This document shows, in pieces, positions 1 through 6,905 of a DNA stretch of 8,479 bases; position 1 is the stretch's first letter, and each line of letters begins with the position of its first letter. Origin of the DNA: Candidatus Sulfotelmatobacter sp. Lineage in GTDB: Bacteria; Acidobacteriota; Terriglobia; Terriglobales; Acidobacteriaceae. The notes under the pieces are model-generated. The model made no database searches and was not told where the DNA came from. It worked only from the letters and a program-made list of their open reading frames with translations. Where the stretch lies: contig JASICF010000645.1 of NCBI GenBank assembly GCA_030044775.1, forward strand, positions 1-8,479, given 5' to 3'. The translations under genes were made by a program, and so were the position numbers.

Positions 1-114
1 GATGTAAGCGAAGTATTCCGAACGTGGCTTGCCAGACGCCGCGTGGCTGAGATTTGCAATCGACAGAAGAAAAAGTAAGAGTGAAAGAGGGCGACGGAGC
101 GCGGAATTGGTCAT
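1..114 (-). CDS. N-terminal fragment of an exported protein, function unknown
   Basis: Only the first 38 codons are in the window; the reading frame runs off the left edge without a stop. The visible protein begins MTNSALRRPLSLLLFLLS, followed by an Ala/Ser-rich stretch. This is a textbook Sec signal peptide: a positive n-region (two Arg), a Leu-rich h-region at residues 9-18, and a likely signal-peptidase I site near the HAASG segment at about residues 24-28. No lipobox cysteine is seen, so lipoprotein status is not supported. It lies 73 bases downstream of the preceding gene on the same strand and may be cotranscribed with it. There is no Shine-Dalgarno sequence before the ATG, but a TCTAAT hexamer at 125-130 lies 10 bases upstream and could be a -10 box giving a very short leader. 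The mature protein cannot be identified from this fragment. Confidence 0.6.
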   Translation of the reverse strand, partial: MTNSALRRPLSLLLFLLSIANLSHAASGKPRSEYFAYI

Positions 115-187
115 TTTTGTCGGAATTAGAACGGGGTTCCCCGGAAGTAGTTTTCAAACTTAAAGTCCCAGTAATACCTGTCGCGCC

Positions 188-826
188 TCATCGCATCAAT
201 GTGATGGGTACTGGCTGGTCATACGGCTGAACCACCACGCTCACCGACTTCCGCTGATTGAATGCGTCGAGCGTCACGGGAAAGCTCACCATGATCGTGC
301 GCCTGATCTCTTCGCCCGGTTGCAGCTTGTCTTCGGGAGAGAGCGCGGTGAGCGAATTTTCTTTGAGCGCGGGAAAAGCCTGGTAATAACGCTCGAAGTC
401 GATTGCTGAAACCGCGTCGCCGGTCATCGTTCCGCTCGCGGTCACGACCTTTCCTTGGACGTCATGTACCCACAGCGACTTCTTGCCTGTGTTGCGCAGG
501 GTGAAGGTCAGCGCAACCAGAACGGAGTTTTGCCCTGAAAGATCTGCGGCAGCCACGTTGTCGAGCGACCCTCCGCCTTGCGGTTTCGCCCGCTCGAAAA
601 ACGCTGTGATGCCAAAAGCGATCAGTACCCCGGCAATCGCAATTACTAGAACCTTGGCTGGAGGCAGGTTGCGCTTTGCTGTGCCGAATTCGTCTGCAAT
701 ATGAATCGTATGACCGCGTTGAGCGGGAGCAGCCGGACCTGAGCTAGCCGACGCAGCTCCAATTCTCGGCGCGGCAGCGTTAGGCGTAACTGGATCAGGC
801 GTCGGATTGGTTGCGGGATCGGCCAT
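188..826 (-). CDS. Single-pass membrane protein with Pro/Ala-rich cytoplasmic tail and beta-rich ectodomain
   Basis: The protein has 212 residues and I do not recognise a named family. Residues 1-40 are rich in Ala, Pro, Thr and Ser and look disordered. A single hydrophobic helix (about 57-77, VLVIAIAGVLIAFGITAFF) is preceded by Lys/Arg and followed by a Gly-rich linker. Residues 98-210 alternate hydrophobic and polar residues (VLVALTFTLRNTGKKSLWV), as expected of an Ig-like beta sandwich, so the C-terminal part is probably periplasmic. There is no cleavable signal peptide, which suggests an N-in, C-out topology. The ATG at 826 is the first in frame; a weak AAGG lies just upstream, and a TAAAAT hexamer at 842-847 may be its -10 box. 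It sits 87 bases downstream of polX in the same direction. It could instead be an anchored accessory subunit of an envelope machine, but nothing here shows a partner. Confidence 0.72.
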   Translation of the reverse strand: MADPATNPTPDPVTPNAAAPRIGAASASSGPAAPAQRGHTIHIADEFGTAKRNLPPAKVLVIAIAGVLIAFGITAFFERAKPQGGGSLDNVAAADLSGQNSVLVALTFTLRNTGKKSLWVHDVQGKVVTASGTMTGDAVSAIDFERYYQAFPALKENSLTALSPEDKLQPGEEIRRTIMVSFPVTLDAFNQRKSVSVVVQPYDQPVPITLMR

Positions 827-841
827 GTGCCTTGCGCTTCG

Positions 842-869
842 ATTTTACTCCCGATTCTCTCCAAATCGG
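842..869 (-). promoter_or_regulatory. Possible -10 box and small hairpin between polX and the membrane-protein gene
   Basis: Within the 87-base gap, a perfect 6-bp inverted repeat (CCGATT at 851-856, AATCGG at 864-869, 7-base loop) is followed on the minus strand by TAAAAT (842-847), a 5/6 match to a -10 box. No matching -35 is obvious and there is no T-tract after the hairpin, so it is not a clear terminator. It may be a weak internal promoter for the downstream gene. Confidence 0.25.
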
Positions 870-913
870 AGAACTGTTCGAGTCAGCTGGGGAAGGTTCC
901 GTTGGCAGGCATC

Positions 914-2659
<1,746 letters not shown>

Positions 2660-2818
2660 GGATTAAAGATTAAACAAGATTGAGTTGCGAGACCAGCGGG
2701 AGATGCTCGGAAAAACTCAGGGAAAGGAGCCCCTACTCGGAAAAACAAGCCCTCTTCGCCGTCCACGGTAGGAGTAAGGTCGCCGTGCGGAAATGACTGC
2801 AACTCAGGTCACGGCAGG
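2660..2818. other. Intergenic region csp-polX with a direct repeat and an inverted repeat
   Basis: This 159-base gap contains no gene. CTCGGAAAAAC occurs twice, at 2706-2716 and 2736-2746, exactly 30 bases apart. An inverted repeat GCCGTG (2782-2787) / CACGGC (2810-2815) lies directly behind the csp stop and could act as an attenuator or weak terminator, but its loop is 22 bases and no T-tract follows on the minus strand. A TAATCT hexamer (2667-2672) near the polX GTG is a weak -10 candidate. Confidence 0.4.
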
Positions 2819-3028
2819 TCAAGCGGTTTTTGTTACGTTCGCAGCCTGCGGTCCTTTTTGTCCTTCAGTGATTTCAAATTCGACTGCATCTCCCTCCTGC
2901 AAGCTTTTGTATCCCTCCGAAGTTATTGCGCTGTAATGCACAAAAACGTCCGGACCATCGGTACGCCCGATGAAGCCGTACCCCTTCGCGTTGTTGAACC
3001 ACTTTACTGTGCCTTTCAAACGTTCCAC
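2819..3028 (-). CDS. Cold-shock domain protein (CspA family)
   Basis: This is a 69-residue single-OB-fold protein that binds single-stranded RNA and DNA, melts RNA secondary structure and acts as an RNA chaperone in the cytoplasm. The start reads MERLKGTVKWFNNAKGYGFI, with RNP1 at residues 15-20 (KGYGFI) and RNP2 at 28-33 (VFVHYS). Its length is the family norm. The GTG at 3028 is chosen because GGGGGAG (3035-3041) sits 6 bases upstream. A further in-frame GTG at 3055 would add nine residues (MQRKKGELS), absent from the family, and would place that ribosome site inside the gene. It has its own promoter and a hairpin leader, so it is probably transcribed alone or reads on into polX. The paralogue (CspA, B, C and so on) cannot be decided, so no symbol is given. 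Confidence 0.95.
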   Translation of the reverse strand: MERLKGTVKWFNNAKGYGFIGRTDGPDVFVHYSAITSEGYKSLQEGDAVEFEITEGQKGPQAANVTKTA

Positions 3029-3034
3029 GCTTAA

Positions 3035-3041
3035 CTCCCCC
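3035..3041 (-). promoter_or_regulatory. Shine-Dalgarno sequence of csp
   Basis: GGGGGAG on the minus strand, 6 bases before the GTG at 3028. It decides the start codon over the upstream GTG at 3055. It is one of only two clear Shine-Dalgarno sites in the window. Confidence 0.8.
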
Positions 3042-3051
3042 TTCTTTCTTT

Positions 3052-3084
3052 GCACGTCCTCACCCCGGGGGACTAGGGACGTGC
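3052..3084 (-). promoter_or_regulatory. Strong stem-loop in the csp mRNA leader
   Basis: A perfect 8-bp inverted repeat, GCACGTCC (3052-3059) and GGACGTGC (3077-3084), encloses a 17-base loop that itself contains the self-complementary CCCCGGGG (3063-3070). It lies between the predicted transcription start (about 3101) and the Shine-Dalgarno sequence, ending 10 bases before the latter. No T-tract follows, so it is not an intrinsic terminator. Structured leaders control several csp mRNAs by temperature-dependent folding or RNase access; that this one does so is inference. Confidence 0.55.
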
Positions 3085-3107
3085 CCCACAGTCAATCAAT
3101 AGGATGC

Positions 3108-3136
3108 ATTCTGTTGCCGTAAGGATGGGGTGTCAA
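3108..3136 (-). promoter_or_regulatory. Sigma-70-type promoter of csp
   Basis: A perfect -35 TTGACA (3131-3136) is followed by a 17-base spacer and the -10 hexamer CAGAAT (3108-3113, 4/6 match). The predicted start near 3101 gives a leader of about 73 bases. It is the best canonical promoter in the window and it faces the cold-shock gene. Confidence 0.7.
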
Positions 3137-3227
3137 GCGGGAAACACTGTAGGCAAATCGACTCGGCAGCGTAGCTGTTGTCCATCTCCCGAGACCGAAC
3201 AAGCTCACGATTCCCGTTTTGGAACGG

Positions 3228-3875
3228 TCATTCCGCCGGCTTGCTTTGCCCTCGTGCCACGTCCGGGAAGCGCCGGCTTGCAAGCTGGTAATTCAGCCAC
3301 AGGATCGAAGAAATCGTCTTAGCATCACGGATAGTTCCGTTCAAAACCATGCGCAGTGCCGAAACAACTGGCAGCATGCGCGTCTGTATGTTTTCGTCAT
3401 CCTCGGGGTGCGCCTTTCCCCGGCGCAATCCCGTGGCCAGGTAAATCGACATGGTCTCCGCAACAAATCCGGGACTGGCATAGAACTTGAAAATGCGCCG
3501 CCAGCGCGATGCCGTATACCCGGTTTCTTCCAACAATTCGCGCTTCGCGGCTGGCCATTCCTTTTCGCCCGGATCGATCCTCCCCGCCGGCAGCTCCCAC
3601 AGAAAACTTCCCGCCGCGTGGCGGTACTGCCGCTCCAGCAACACTCGCGGGCTTTTCCCCGAATCGTCAACCGCCAGAATCACCACCGATCCTGTGTGAT
3701 GCACAATGTCGCGGCGAGCGCGCACTCCTCCAGGCTCGAGCACATAATCGGTGCTTACCCAAAACGCCGGTCCGCGATACACGACCCGAGTTGAAAGAAG
3801 GCGTGCTTTTGAAGCTCCCTTCCGCTTGGCTTTCATTCTGAATTGGGTTCCGGATTTGCTTCTGCGCGTGGGCAT
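3228..3875 (-). CDS. Nudix hydrolase, ADP-ribose pyrophosphatase-like
   Basis: Nudix hydrolases cleave nucleoside diphosphates linked to another moiety. This one resembles the ADP-ribose/ADP-sugar branch (NudF-like), which yields AMP and ribose 5-phosphate in NAD turnover. With the start at 3875 it has 215 residues. The Nudix box is exact: G98, E104, R112, E113, E116, E117 and G119, spaced as GX5EX7REUXEEXGU. The preceding QYRHAAGSFLWELPAG (83-98) and the following SPGFVAE (134-140) are typical of ADPRases. The frame is open up to 4004, but the longer version would overlap the divergent gene and add an odd hydrophobic stretch. I chose the ATG at 3875, where TATATT (3882-3887) ends 6 bases upstream; the ATG at 3836 is an alternative (202 residues). 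No good Shine-Dalgarno precedes either. Substrate preference is inferred. Confidence 0.9.
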   Translation of the reverse strand: MPTRRSKSGTQFRMKAKRKGASKARLLSTRVVYRGPAFWVSTDYVLEPGGVRARRDIVHHTGSVVILAVDDSGKSPRVLLERQYRHAAGSFLWELPAGRIDPGEKEWPAAKRELLEETGYTASRWRRIFKFYASPGFVAETMSIYLATGLRRGKAHPEDDENIQTRMLPVVSALRMVLNGTIRDAKTISSILWLNYQLASRRFPDVARGQSKPAE

Positions 3876-3881
3876 TTGAAC

Positions 3882-3887
3882 AATATA
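3882..3887 (-). promoter_or_regulatory. -10 hexamer for the Nudix gene, possible leaderless start
   Basis: TATATT (5/6 match to TATAAT) ends 6 bases before the ATG at 3875, so transcription would begin at or next to the start codon. No good -35 is seen 16-18 bases upstream. Confidence 0.4.
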
Positions 3888-3968
3888 AAGCAGCGCAGTG
3901 AATGCCACGAAGCTGACTATTCCAAATCGCTTGATGCGCAGGCGGCACGCCGAAAAACCCGATTCTGT

Positions 3969-3974
3969 TATGCT
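3969..3974 (+). promoter_or_regulatory. -10-like hexamer for the DUF2520 gene
   Basis: TATGCT (4/6 match) ends 7 bases before the ATG at 3982, consistent with a leaderless transcript. No -35 is visible. The in-frame ATG at 3970 overlaps this hexamer and is the alternative start. Confidence 0.3.
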
Positions 3975-3981
3975 GCCGGGC

Positions 3982-4857
3982 ATGCCGGCTGGATCATCCG
4001 CCAAACCTCACATCGCGATCGTCGGCGCGGGAAACCTGGCAAGCGCACTGGCGGCGGAATTACGCGCGGCAAATTACACAATCGATGAAGTTATCTCGCG
4101 TGCGACTCGGGAATCGATAAGAAAAGCGCGAGCTTTGGCTGGGAAGGTAGAGGCCTCGGCGACAACGATCGATTGTGCCAGGTTTCGCTCCGGTGTCATC
4201 TGGTTTTGCGTTCCCGATCGTGAAATCGCCCGCGCCGCAGAATCGCTCCGCAATGTCGCCGACTGGAAGAGCAAAATTGCCTTGCATTCCAGCGGCGCAT
4301 TGACTAGCGATACTCTTGCTCTTCTTCGTAAGCGCGGCGCGTCCGTAGCTTCGGTTCATCCTCTGATGACGTTCGTCAACGGCTCGCGCCCTTCGCTCGA
4401 AGGCGTGCCATTCGCTCTGGAAGGCGACCCCAAAGCTGTGCGTGCCGCTCGCTCGCTGGTTTTGAACCTGGGCGCAAAGCCGTTTTCAATTCGCAGAGAA
4501 CACAAAGCGGCTTACCATGCCTGGGGAATGTTCGCTTCTCCGCTGCTTGTTGCGTTGCTTGCCGTAACTGAGCGCGTGGCCGGCACAGCCGGAATCAAGC
4601 GCAAGGAAGCCAGAGAAAGAATGCTTCCGATTCTGCGCCAGACCCTGGCCAATTACGAGCGCATGGGCGCTCCACTATCGTTTAGCGGACCGATTGTCCG
4701 CGGGGATGTTGAAACCGTGAAAAAGCATTTGAAGATCCTGCGCGGAATTCCGCCGGCGCGCGAGGTTTATCTGGCGTTAGCCCGCGCTGCTTTGCGCGAT
4801 TTGCCAGCAAAGAATCGTTCTGAATTGACTTCGCTTTTGTCTCCCGGCAGGCGGTAA
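3982..4857 (+). CDS. Rossmann-like / DUF2520 domain oxidoreductase-like protein
   Basis: The architecture is an N-terminal NAD(P)-binding Rossmann domain followed by a helical C-terminal DUF2520 domain, similar to pyrroline-5-carboxylate reductase and F420-dependent NADP reductase folds. In the 291-residue version the dinucleotide loop IVGAGNLASAL is at 13-23, VIWFCVPD at 72-79 ends strand 4, and HSSGAL (102-107) and HPLMTF (126-131) line the cleft. FSGPIVRGD (234-242) is the characteristic DUF2520 signature. The reaction and substrate of this family are not established, to my knowledge. It is divergent from the Nudix gene with a 106-base gap and converges on ribA. The start is uncertain: ATG 3970 (295 residues) or 3982; neither has a Shine-Dalgarno. 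A longer frame from 3898 would overrun the divergent promoter region and has no family support. Confidence 0.88.
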   Translation: MPAGSSAKPHIAIVGAGNLASALAAELRAANYTIDEVISRATRESIRKARALAGKVEASATTIDCARFRSGVIWFCVPDREIARAAESLRNVADWKSKIALHSSGALTSDTLALLRKRGASVASVHPLMTFVNGSRPSLEGVPFALEGDPKAVRAARSLVLNLGAKPFSIRREHKAAYHAWGMFASPLLVALLAVTERVAGTAGIKRKEARERMLPILRQTLANYERMGAPLSFSGPIVRGDVETVKKHLKILRGIPPAREVYLALARAALRDLPAKNRSELTSLLSPGRR

Positions 4858-4923
4858 CCGGTTTGGCCATTGAATCCGGCCGGGGAGTGATCGTGGCGAA
4901 ACCGGATCAAGGAGAACGATCAC
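4858..4923. repeat. Inverted repeats in the convergent gap between the DUF2520 gene and ribA
   Basis: The 62-base gap between the two stops carries two inverted repeats: CCGGTTT (4858-4864) / AAACCGG (4899-4905), and an 8-bp pair GTGATCGT (4887-4894) / ACGATCAC (4916-4923) that includes the ribA stop codon. The two interleave and cannot form together. Neither has a T-tract. Their place suggests a bidirectional terminator or mRNA 3'-end structure, which is inference. Confidence 0.35.
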
Positions 4924-5534
4924 GAGTTCAAAATATGCCCGAGCTTTTCCTTTTTGGTTTTCAGATAGTCTTCCGCATGGGGGCTGGGTTCGACTTCACA
5001 CGGCACGCGCTCCGCGACTTCAATTCCAGCCTTCTCCAGAGCCTCTACCTTTTCCGGATTATTCGAGAGCAGCCGCACTTTCTTCACGCCCAGCGATTTC
5101 AGAATCTCTCCGGGCAATGCGAAATCCCGCTCGTCGGCCTTAAATCCTAGCCGCTCGTTGGCTTCAACCGTATCGAGGCCCGCATCCTGCAGCTCATACG
5201 CCTGCAGTTTTGCCATCAGCCCGATCCCGCGACCTTCCTGCTGCTCGTAAATTAGGATGCCGGCGCCCTCGTCGCGAATCATGCTCAGCGCCATCTCCAA
5301 CTGCTGGCGGCAGTCGCAGCGCAGGGAGTGAAAGACGTCTCCCGTCAGACATTGCGAGTGCACTCGCACCAGCGGGGCCGAGCCTTGCACGTTTCCCATA
5401 ACCAATGCAACCGCCTCCTCGACGCGGCGATTTCCGTCCGAGCCGAACTCGCCGCGGAAGCCATATATGCGGAACTTGCCCCAGCGCGTAGGGAAATCGG
5501 CCGAAGCGAGTGGTTGAAGTTTTGCGGAGGTCAC
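4920..5534 (-). CDS. ribA: GTP cyclohydrolase II (riboflavin biosynthesis)
   Basis: Zn-dependent enzyme converting GTP to 2,5-diamino-6-ribosylamino-4(3H)-pyrimidinone 5'-phosphate, formate and pyrophosphate, the first step of riboflavin synthesis. The 204-residue protein aligns end to end with E. coli RibA (196). The zinc ligands C62, C73 and C75 sit in HSQCLTGD and LRCDC. The GTP site is seen in EQQEGRGIGL (97-106), Y113 (AYELQD) and R136 (ADERDF), and RLLSNNP (154-160) is conserved. It is mono-domain, without RibB fused, and no other rib gene is nearby. The GTG start at 5534 gives the expected spacing to the conserved PTRWG. The frame is open further upstream to 5693, but that would overlap the TonB gene and add non-homologous sequence. 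GTG overlaps the TonB stop as GTGA, and a perfect TATAAT lies 6 bases upstream. No FMN riboswitch is present. Confidence 0.96.
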   Translation of the reverse strand: MTSAKLQPLASADFPTRWGKFRIYGFRGEFGSDGNRRVEEAVALVMGNVQGSAPLVRVHSQCLTGDVFHSLRCDCRQQLEMALSMIRDEGAGILIYEQQEGRGIGLMAKLQAYELQDAGLDTVEANERLGFKADERDFALPGEILKSLGVKKVRLLSNNPEKVEALEKAGIEVAERVPCEVEPSPHAEDYLKTKKEKLGHILNS

Positions 5535-6289
5535 ATGCTCATTATAGCGGGGTGCGGAGCTGCATTCAGCCCGCGCCAGTCGGCGCTCACGCCGCGCGGT
5601 TTGAAGGGAAAGATCGCATCTTGTTTGGAAGCGATCGGAACTCCATTTTTCGTCGCGGGCTGAAAACGCCACTTCTCCAGCGCCGCCAGGCATTTATTAT
5701 CGATCTCCGATCCCATGCTCTGCAGCACAGTCTCGTGCGTGATCTCGCCTTTTTCGTTGATCGTGATCTCGATCACCACCTTGCCTTCCGCATCCGGCCG
5801 CTCCCACGGATAGATCACCGGATCGGAAGTTTCCACCGGAAGCGCCGGGCGAACCTCGTCGCCATAAATCGGCCCTCCCGGCAACGAGCCATACCGAGGC
5901 CCAGCCGTGCTGCCATGTCCGAGTTTTGAAAGCATCGCGGTTTCTGCATTGTCCTCACCCGAGGGAGGTGCGAACACGCTGTGCGGTGCGCTGAGCTTCG
6001 CCTCGGCCGTGGTGCGTTTCCACGCCAGCTTTTTGTGTCCCACGTGCTCGTGACGATACTTTTGGGTTGCGCGGTCCGAAGAGTTGGTGGCGCTGTCGTC
6101 GGGATTCTGGGAAGGGAAGTAAACCCGGCTGAGTACCCGTCCATCCCGCCCAGGAGCGACCGAGGTGGGTTGGAGCAGGCGAGCTTCGGGACTATACAGC
6201 AGCCATGCGAACACCATCGCGTGCAGCCCCAGAGAAACCGCAAGATAATTGCGCTGCGCCGCCGATTCGCGATTGAGCTGAGAAAACAT
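5531..6289 (-). CDS. TonB-family energy-transduction protein
   Basis: TonB couples the inner-membrane proton gradient, through ExbB/ExbD, to outer-membrane transporters. The 252-residue protein has a short cytoplasmic N-terminus, one signal-anchor helix (about 14-32, NYLAVSLGLHAMVFAWLLY), a long low-complexity periplasmic linker (33-150), and a C-terminal TonB domain (about 158-230). That domain has the pattern GKVVIEITINEKGEI, then ALEKWRFQPATKNGVPI. A 20-residue tail (PRGVSADWRGLNAAPHPAI) follows it. The linker lacks the Pro-Lys/Pro-Glu repeats of classical TonB, so it is a TonB-like paralogue; such proteins are numerous in Acidobacteria. No exbB, exbD or receptor is adjacent. The ATG at 6289 gives a proper N-terminus, but no clear Shine-Dalgarno is seen. 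Its last codons carry the probable ribA -10 box. Confidence 0.88.
   Translation of the reverse strand: MFSQLNRESAAQRNYLAVSLGLHAMVFAWLLYSPEARLLQPTSVAPGRDGRVLSRVYFPSQNPDDSATNSSDRATQKYRHEHVGHKKLAWKRTTAEAKLSAPHSVFAPPSGEDNAETAMLSKLGHGSTAGPRYGSLPGGPIYGDEVRPALPVETSDPVIYPWERPDAEGKVVIEITINEKGEITHETVLQSMGSEIDNKCLAALEKWRFQPATKNGVPIASKQDAIFPFKPRGVSADWRGLNAAPHPAIMSM
5541..5546 (-). promoter_or_regulatory. Perfect -10 box (TATAAT) for ribA inside the TonB gene
   Basis: TATAAT on the minus strand, followed by GAGCAT and then the ribA GTG at 5534, so the G of GTG is the predicted +1. At a 17-base spacer the -35 position reads CTGAAT (5564-5569), a 3/6 match. It may give a leaderless ribA mRNA independent of the upstream gene. 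Confidence 0.5.
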
Positions 6290-6311
6290 CCCAAAACCCA
6301 GTACCGGACGA

Positions 6312-6356
6312 AGAAGCTGGCTTCTAGCTTAGACGACTGGGAAGGGAATTGGTCAA
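6312..6356 (-). promoter_or_regulatory. Candidate promoter and leader hairpin of the TonB-family gene
   Basis: TTGACC (6351-6356, 5/6 match to -35) is followed after 17 bases by TCTAAG (6328-6333, 4/6 match), or after 19 bases by TAAGCT. The predicted leader of about 30 bases would contain part of the hairpin AGAAGC (6312-6317) / GCTTCT (6320-6325). Confidence 0.4.
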
Positions 6357-6370
6357 TCTGTTTTTCGTTT

Positions 6371-6384
6371 CTGCGGAACCGCAG
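6371..6384. repeat. Short palindrome upstream of the TonB-gene promoter
   Basis: CTGCGG and CCGCAG flank a two-base centre, 14 bases upstream of the candidate -35. It is an operator-like dyad, but no regulator is known; it could also be chance. Confidence 0.25.
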
Positions 6385-6459
6385 TACCTTTTGGGTTCGA
6401 CTTCTGATACCGATCTCTTTACGGATCGTTGTGGTCTGGTGTGTGAGCAGCCAAAAGGC

Positions 6460-6468
6460 TGATAAAAT
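6460..6468 (+). promoter_or_regulatory. Extended -10 promoter of the tRNA gene
   Basis: TGATAAAAT: TAAAAT (6463-6468, 5/6 match) with the TG dinucleotide one base upstream. The predicted start near 6475 leaves a leader of about 19 bases before the tRNA. No convincing -35 is seen. Confidence 0.5.
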
Positions 6469-6493
6469 GATTGCGCAATATTCCATTCGGTGC

Positions 6494-6569
6494 GGGGCTA
6501 TAGCTCAGCTGGGAGAGCGCATCGTTCGCAACGATGAGGTCGTCGGTTCGATCCCGACTAGCTCCACCA
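6494..6569 (+). tRNA. tRNA-Ala(CGC)
   Basis: A 76-base gene that folds into a complete cloverleaf. The acceptor stem GGGGCTA pairs with TAGCTCC and carries the G3:U70 wobble that marks alanine tRNAs. The D-stem is GCTC/GAGC. The anticodon stem is CATCG/CGATG around the loop TTCGCAA, with anticodon CGC reading the GCG codon. The T-arm is GTCGG/CCGAC with the loop TTCGATC. A73 and the 3' CCA are encoded. Its 3' half is the probable attachment site of the integrase remnant next to it. Confidence 0.97.
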
Positions 6570-6905
6570 TTGTTTCAATCACCTGCGGAACCTGTCCAGC
6601 CGCTTCTTGCCCTTTTTGTGACGTGGCTTGTGACGTGACCGGACGTTTCGCTATCTGATCTAACCTGCCGACGCCGTGTCATGGAAAGGGCGTCTAATGC
6701 GGCCCCGCTTGGCTTTTAAACGGACGTGCAAATAGTGTGCCAGCATCTTCGGCAAAACATTGCCTGCAATCGCCATAATTGTACTGTCAGTCGTTTGGGA
6801 CTCGGCTAGTTCGGCGATTGCGTGGTGTCGCAGATCGTGAAACCGCAACCCCTTAATCGGGCTTTTAGCATCCTTGATGTCTGCGCGACATTCTTCCGCG
6901 GCACA
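6505..6905 (-). pseudogene. Decayed tyrosine recombinase (integrase) C-terminus abutting the tRNA
   Basis: Minus-strand codons from about 6881 down to 6690 encode IKDAKSPIKGLRFHDLRHHA followed by IAELAESQTTDSTIMAIAG, NVLPKMLAHYLHVR and LKAKRGR. This is the C-terminal catalytic core of phage-type integrases: HxxR (FHDLR), the G-H/K position and the Tyr nucleophile in HYLHVR. The second catalytic His is Asn here (AGN in place of AGH). The frame stops at 6660. In another frame, downstream bases read VTSQATSQ, then QVIETMVELVGIEPTTS, and stop at 6505 inside the tRNA. That is the usual integrase tail reading antisense through a tRNA, so a frameshift separates core from tail. The N-terminal arm-binding and core-binding domains are absent. 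The gene once served site-specific insertion at this tRNA and is now surely inactive. The upper limit of homology (about 6905) is approximate. Confidence 0.75.
6616..6637. repeat. 10-bp tandem direct repeat downstream of the tRNA
   Basis: TTGTGACGTG occurs at 6616-6625 and 6628-6637, two bases apart. In the minus-strand tail frame of the integrase remnant it encodes the repeated peptide TSQ/ATSQ, so it may be part of the old coding tail. It could also have been an integrase arm-type site. Confidence 0.5.

Noticed and set aside
132..143. CGGGG-TT-CCCCG palindrome as a terminator of the 212-residue protein gene
   Set aside because: The loop is too tight and no T-tract follows; it is also next to the possible -10 of the next gene.
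3898..3981. Longer start for the DUF2520 protein
   Set aside because: The added residues are basic and unlike Rossmann N-termini, and the extension removes all room for promoters of the two divergent genes.
3876..4004. 43-residue N-terminal extension of the Nudix protein with a hydrophobic, membrane-like stretch
   Set aside because: It would cross the divergent promoter region and overlap the start of the DUF2520 gene; Nudix homologues start near the chosen ATG.
4858..5550. FMN riboswitch for ribA
   Set aside because: No leader of sufficient length and no RFN element sequence; the start codon directly follows the upstream coding region.
5535..5693. Upstream extension of ribA
   Set aside because: It overlaps the TonB domain coding sequence in another frame and has no similarity to GTP cyclohydrolase II N-termini.
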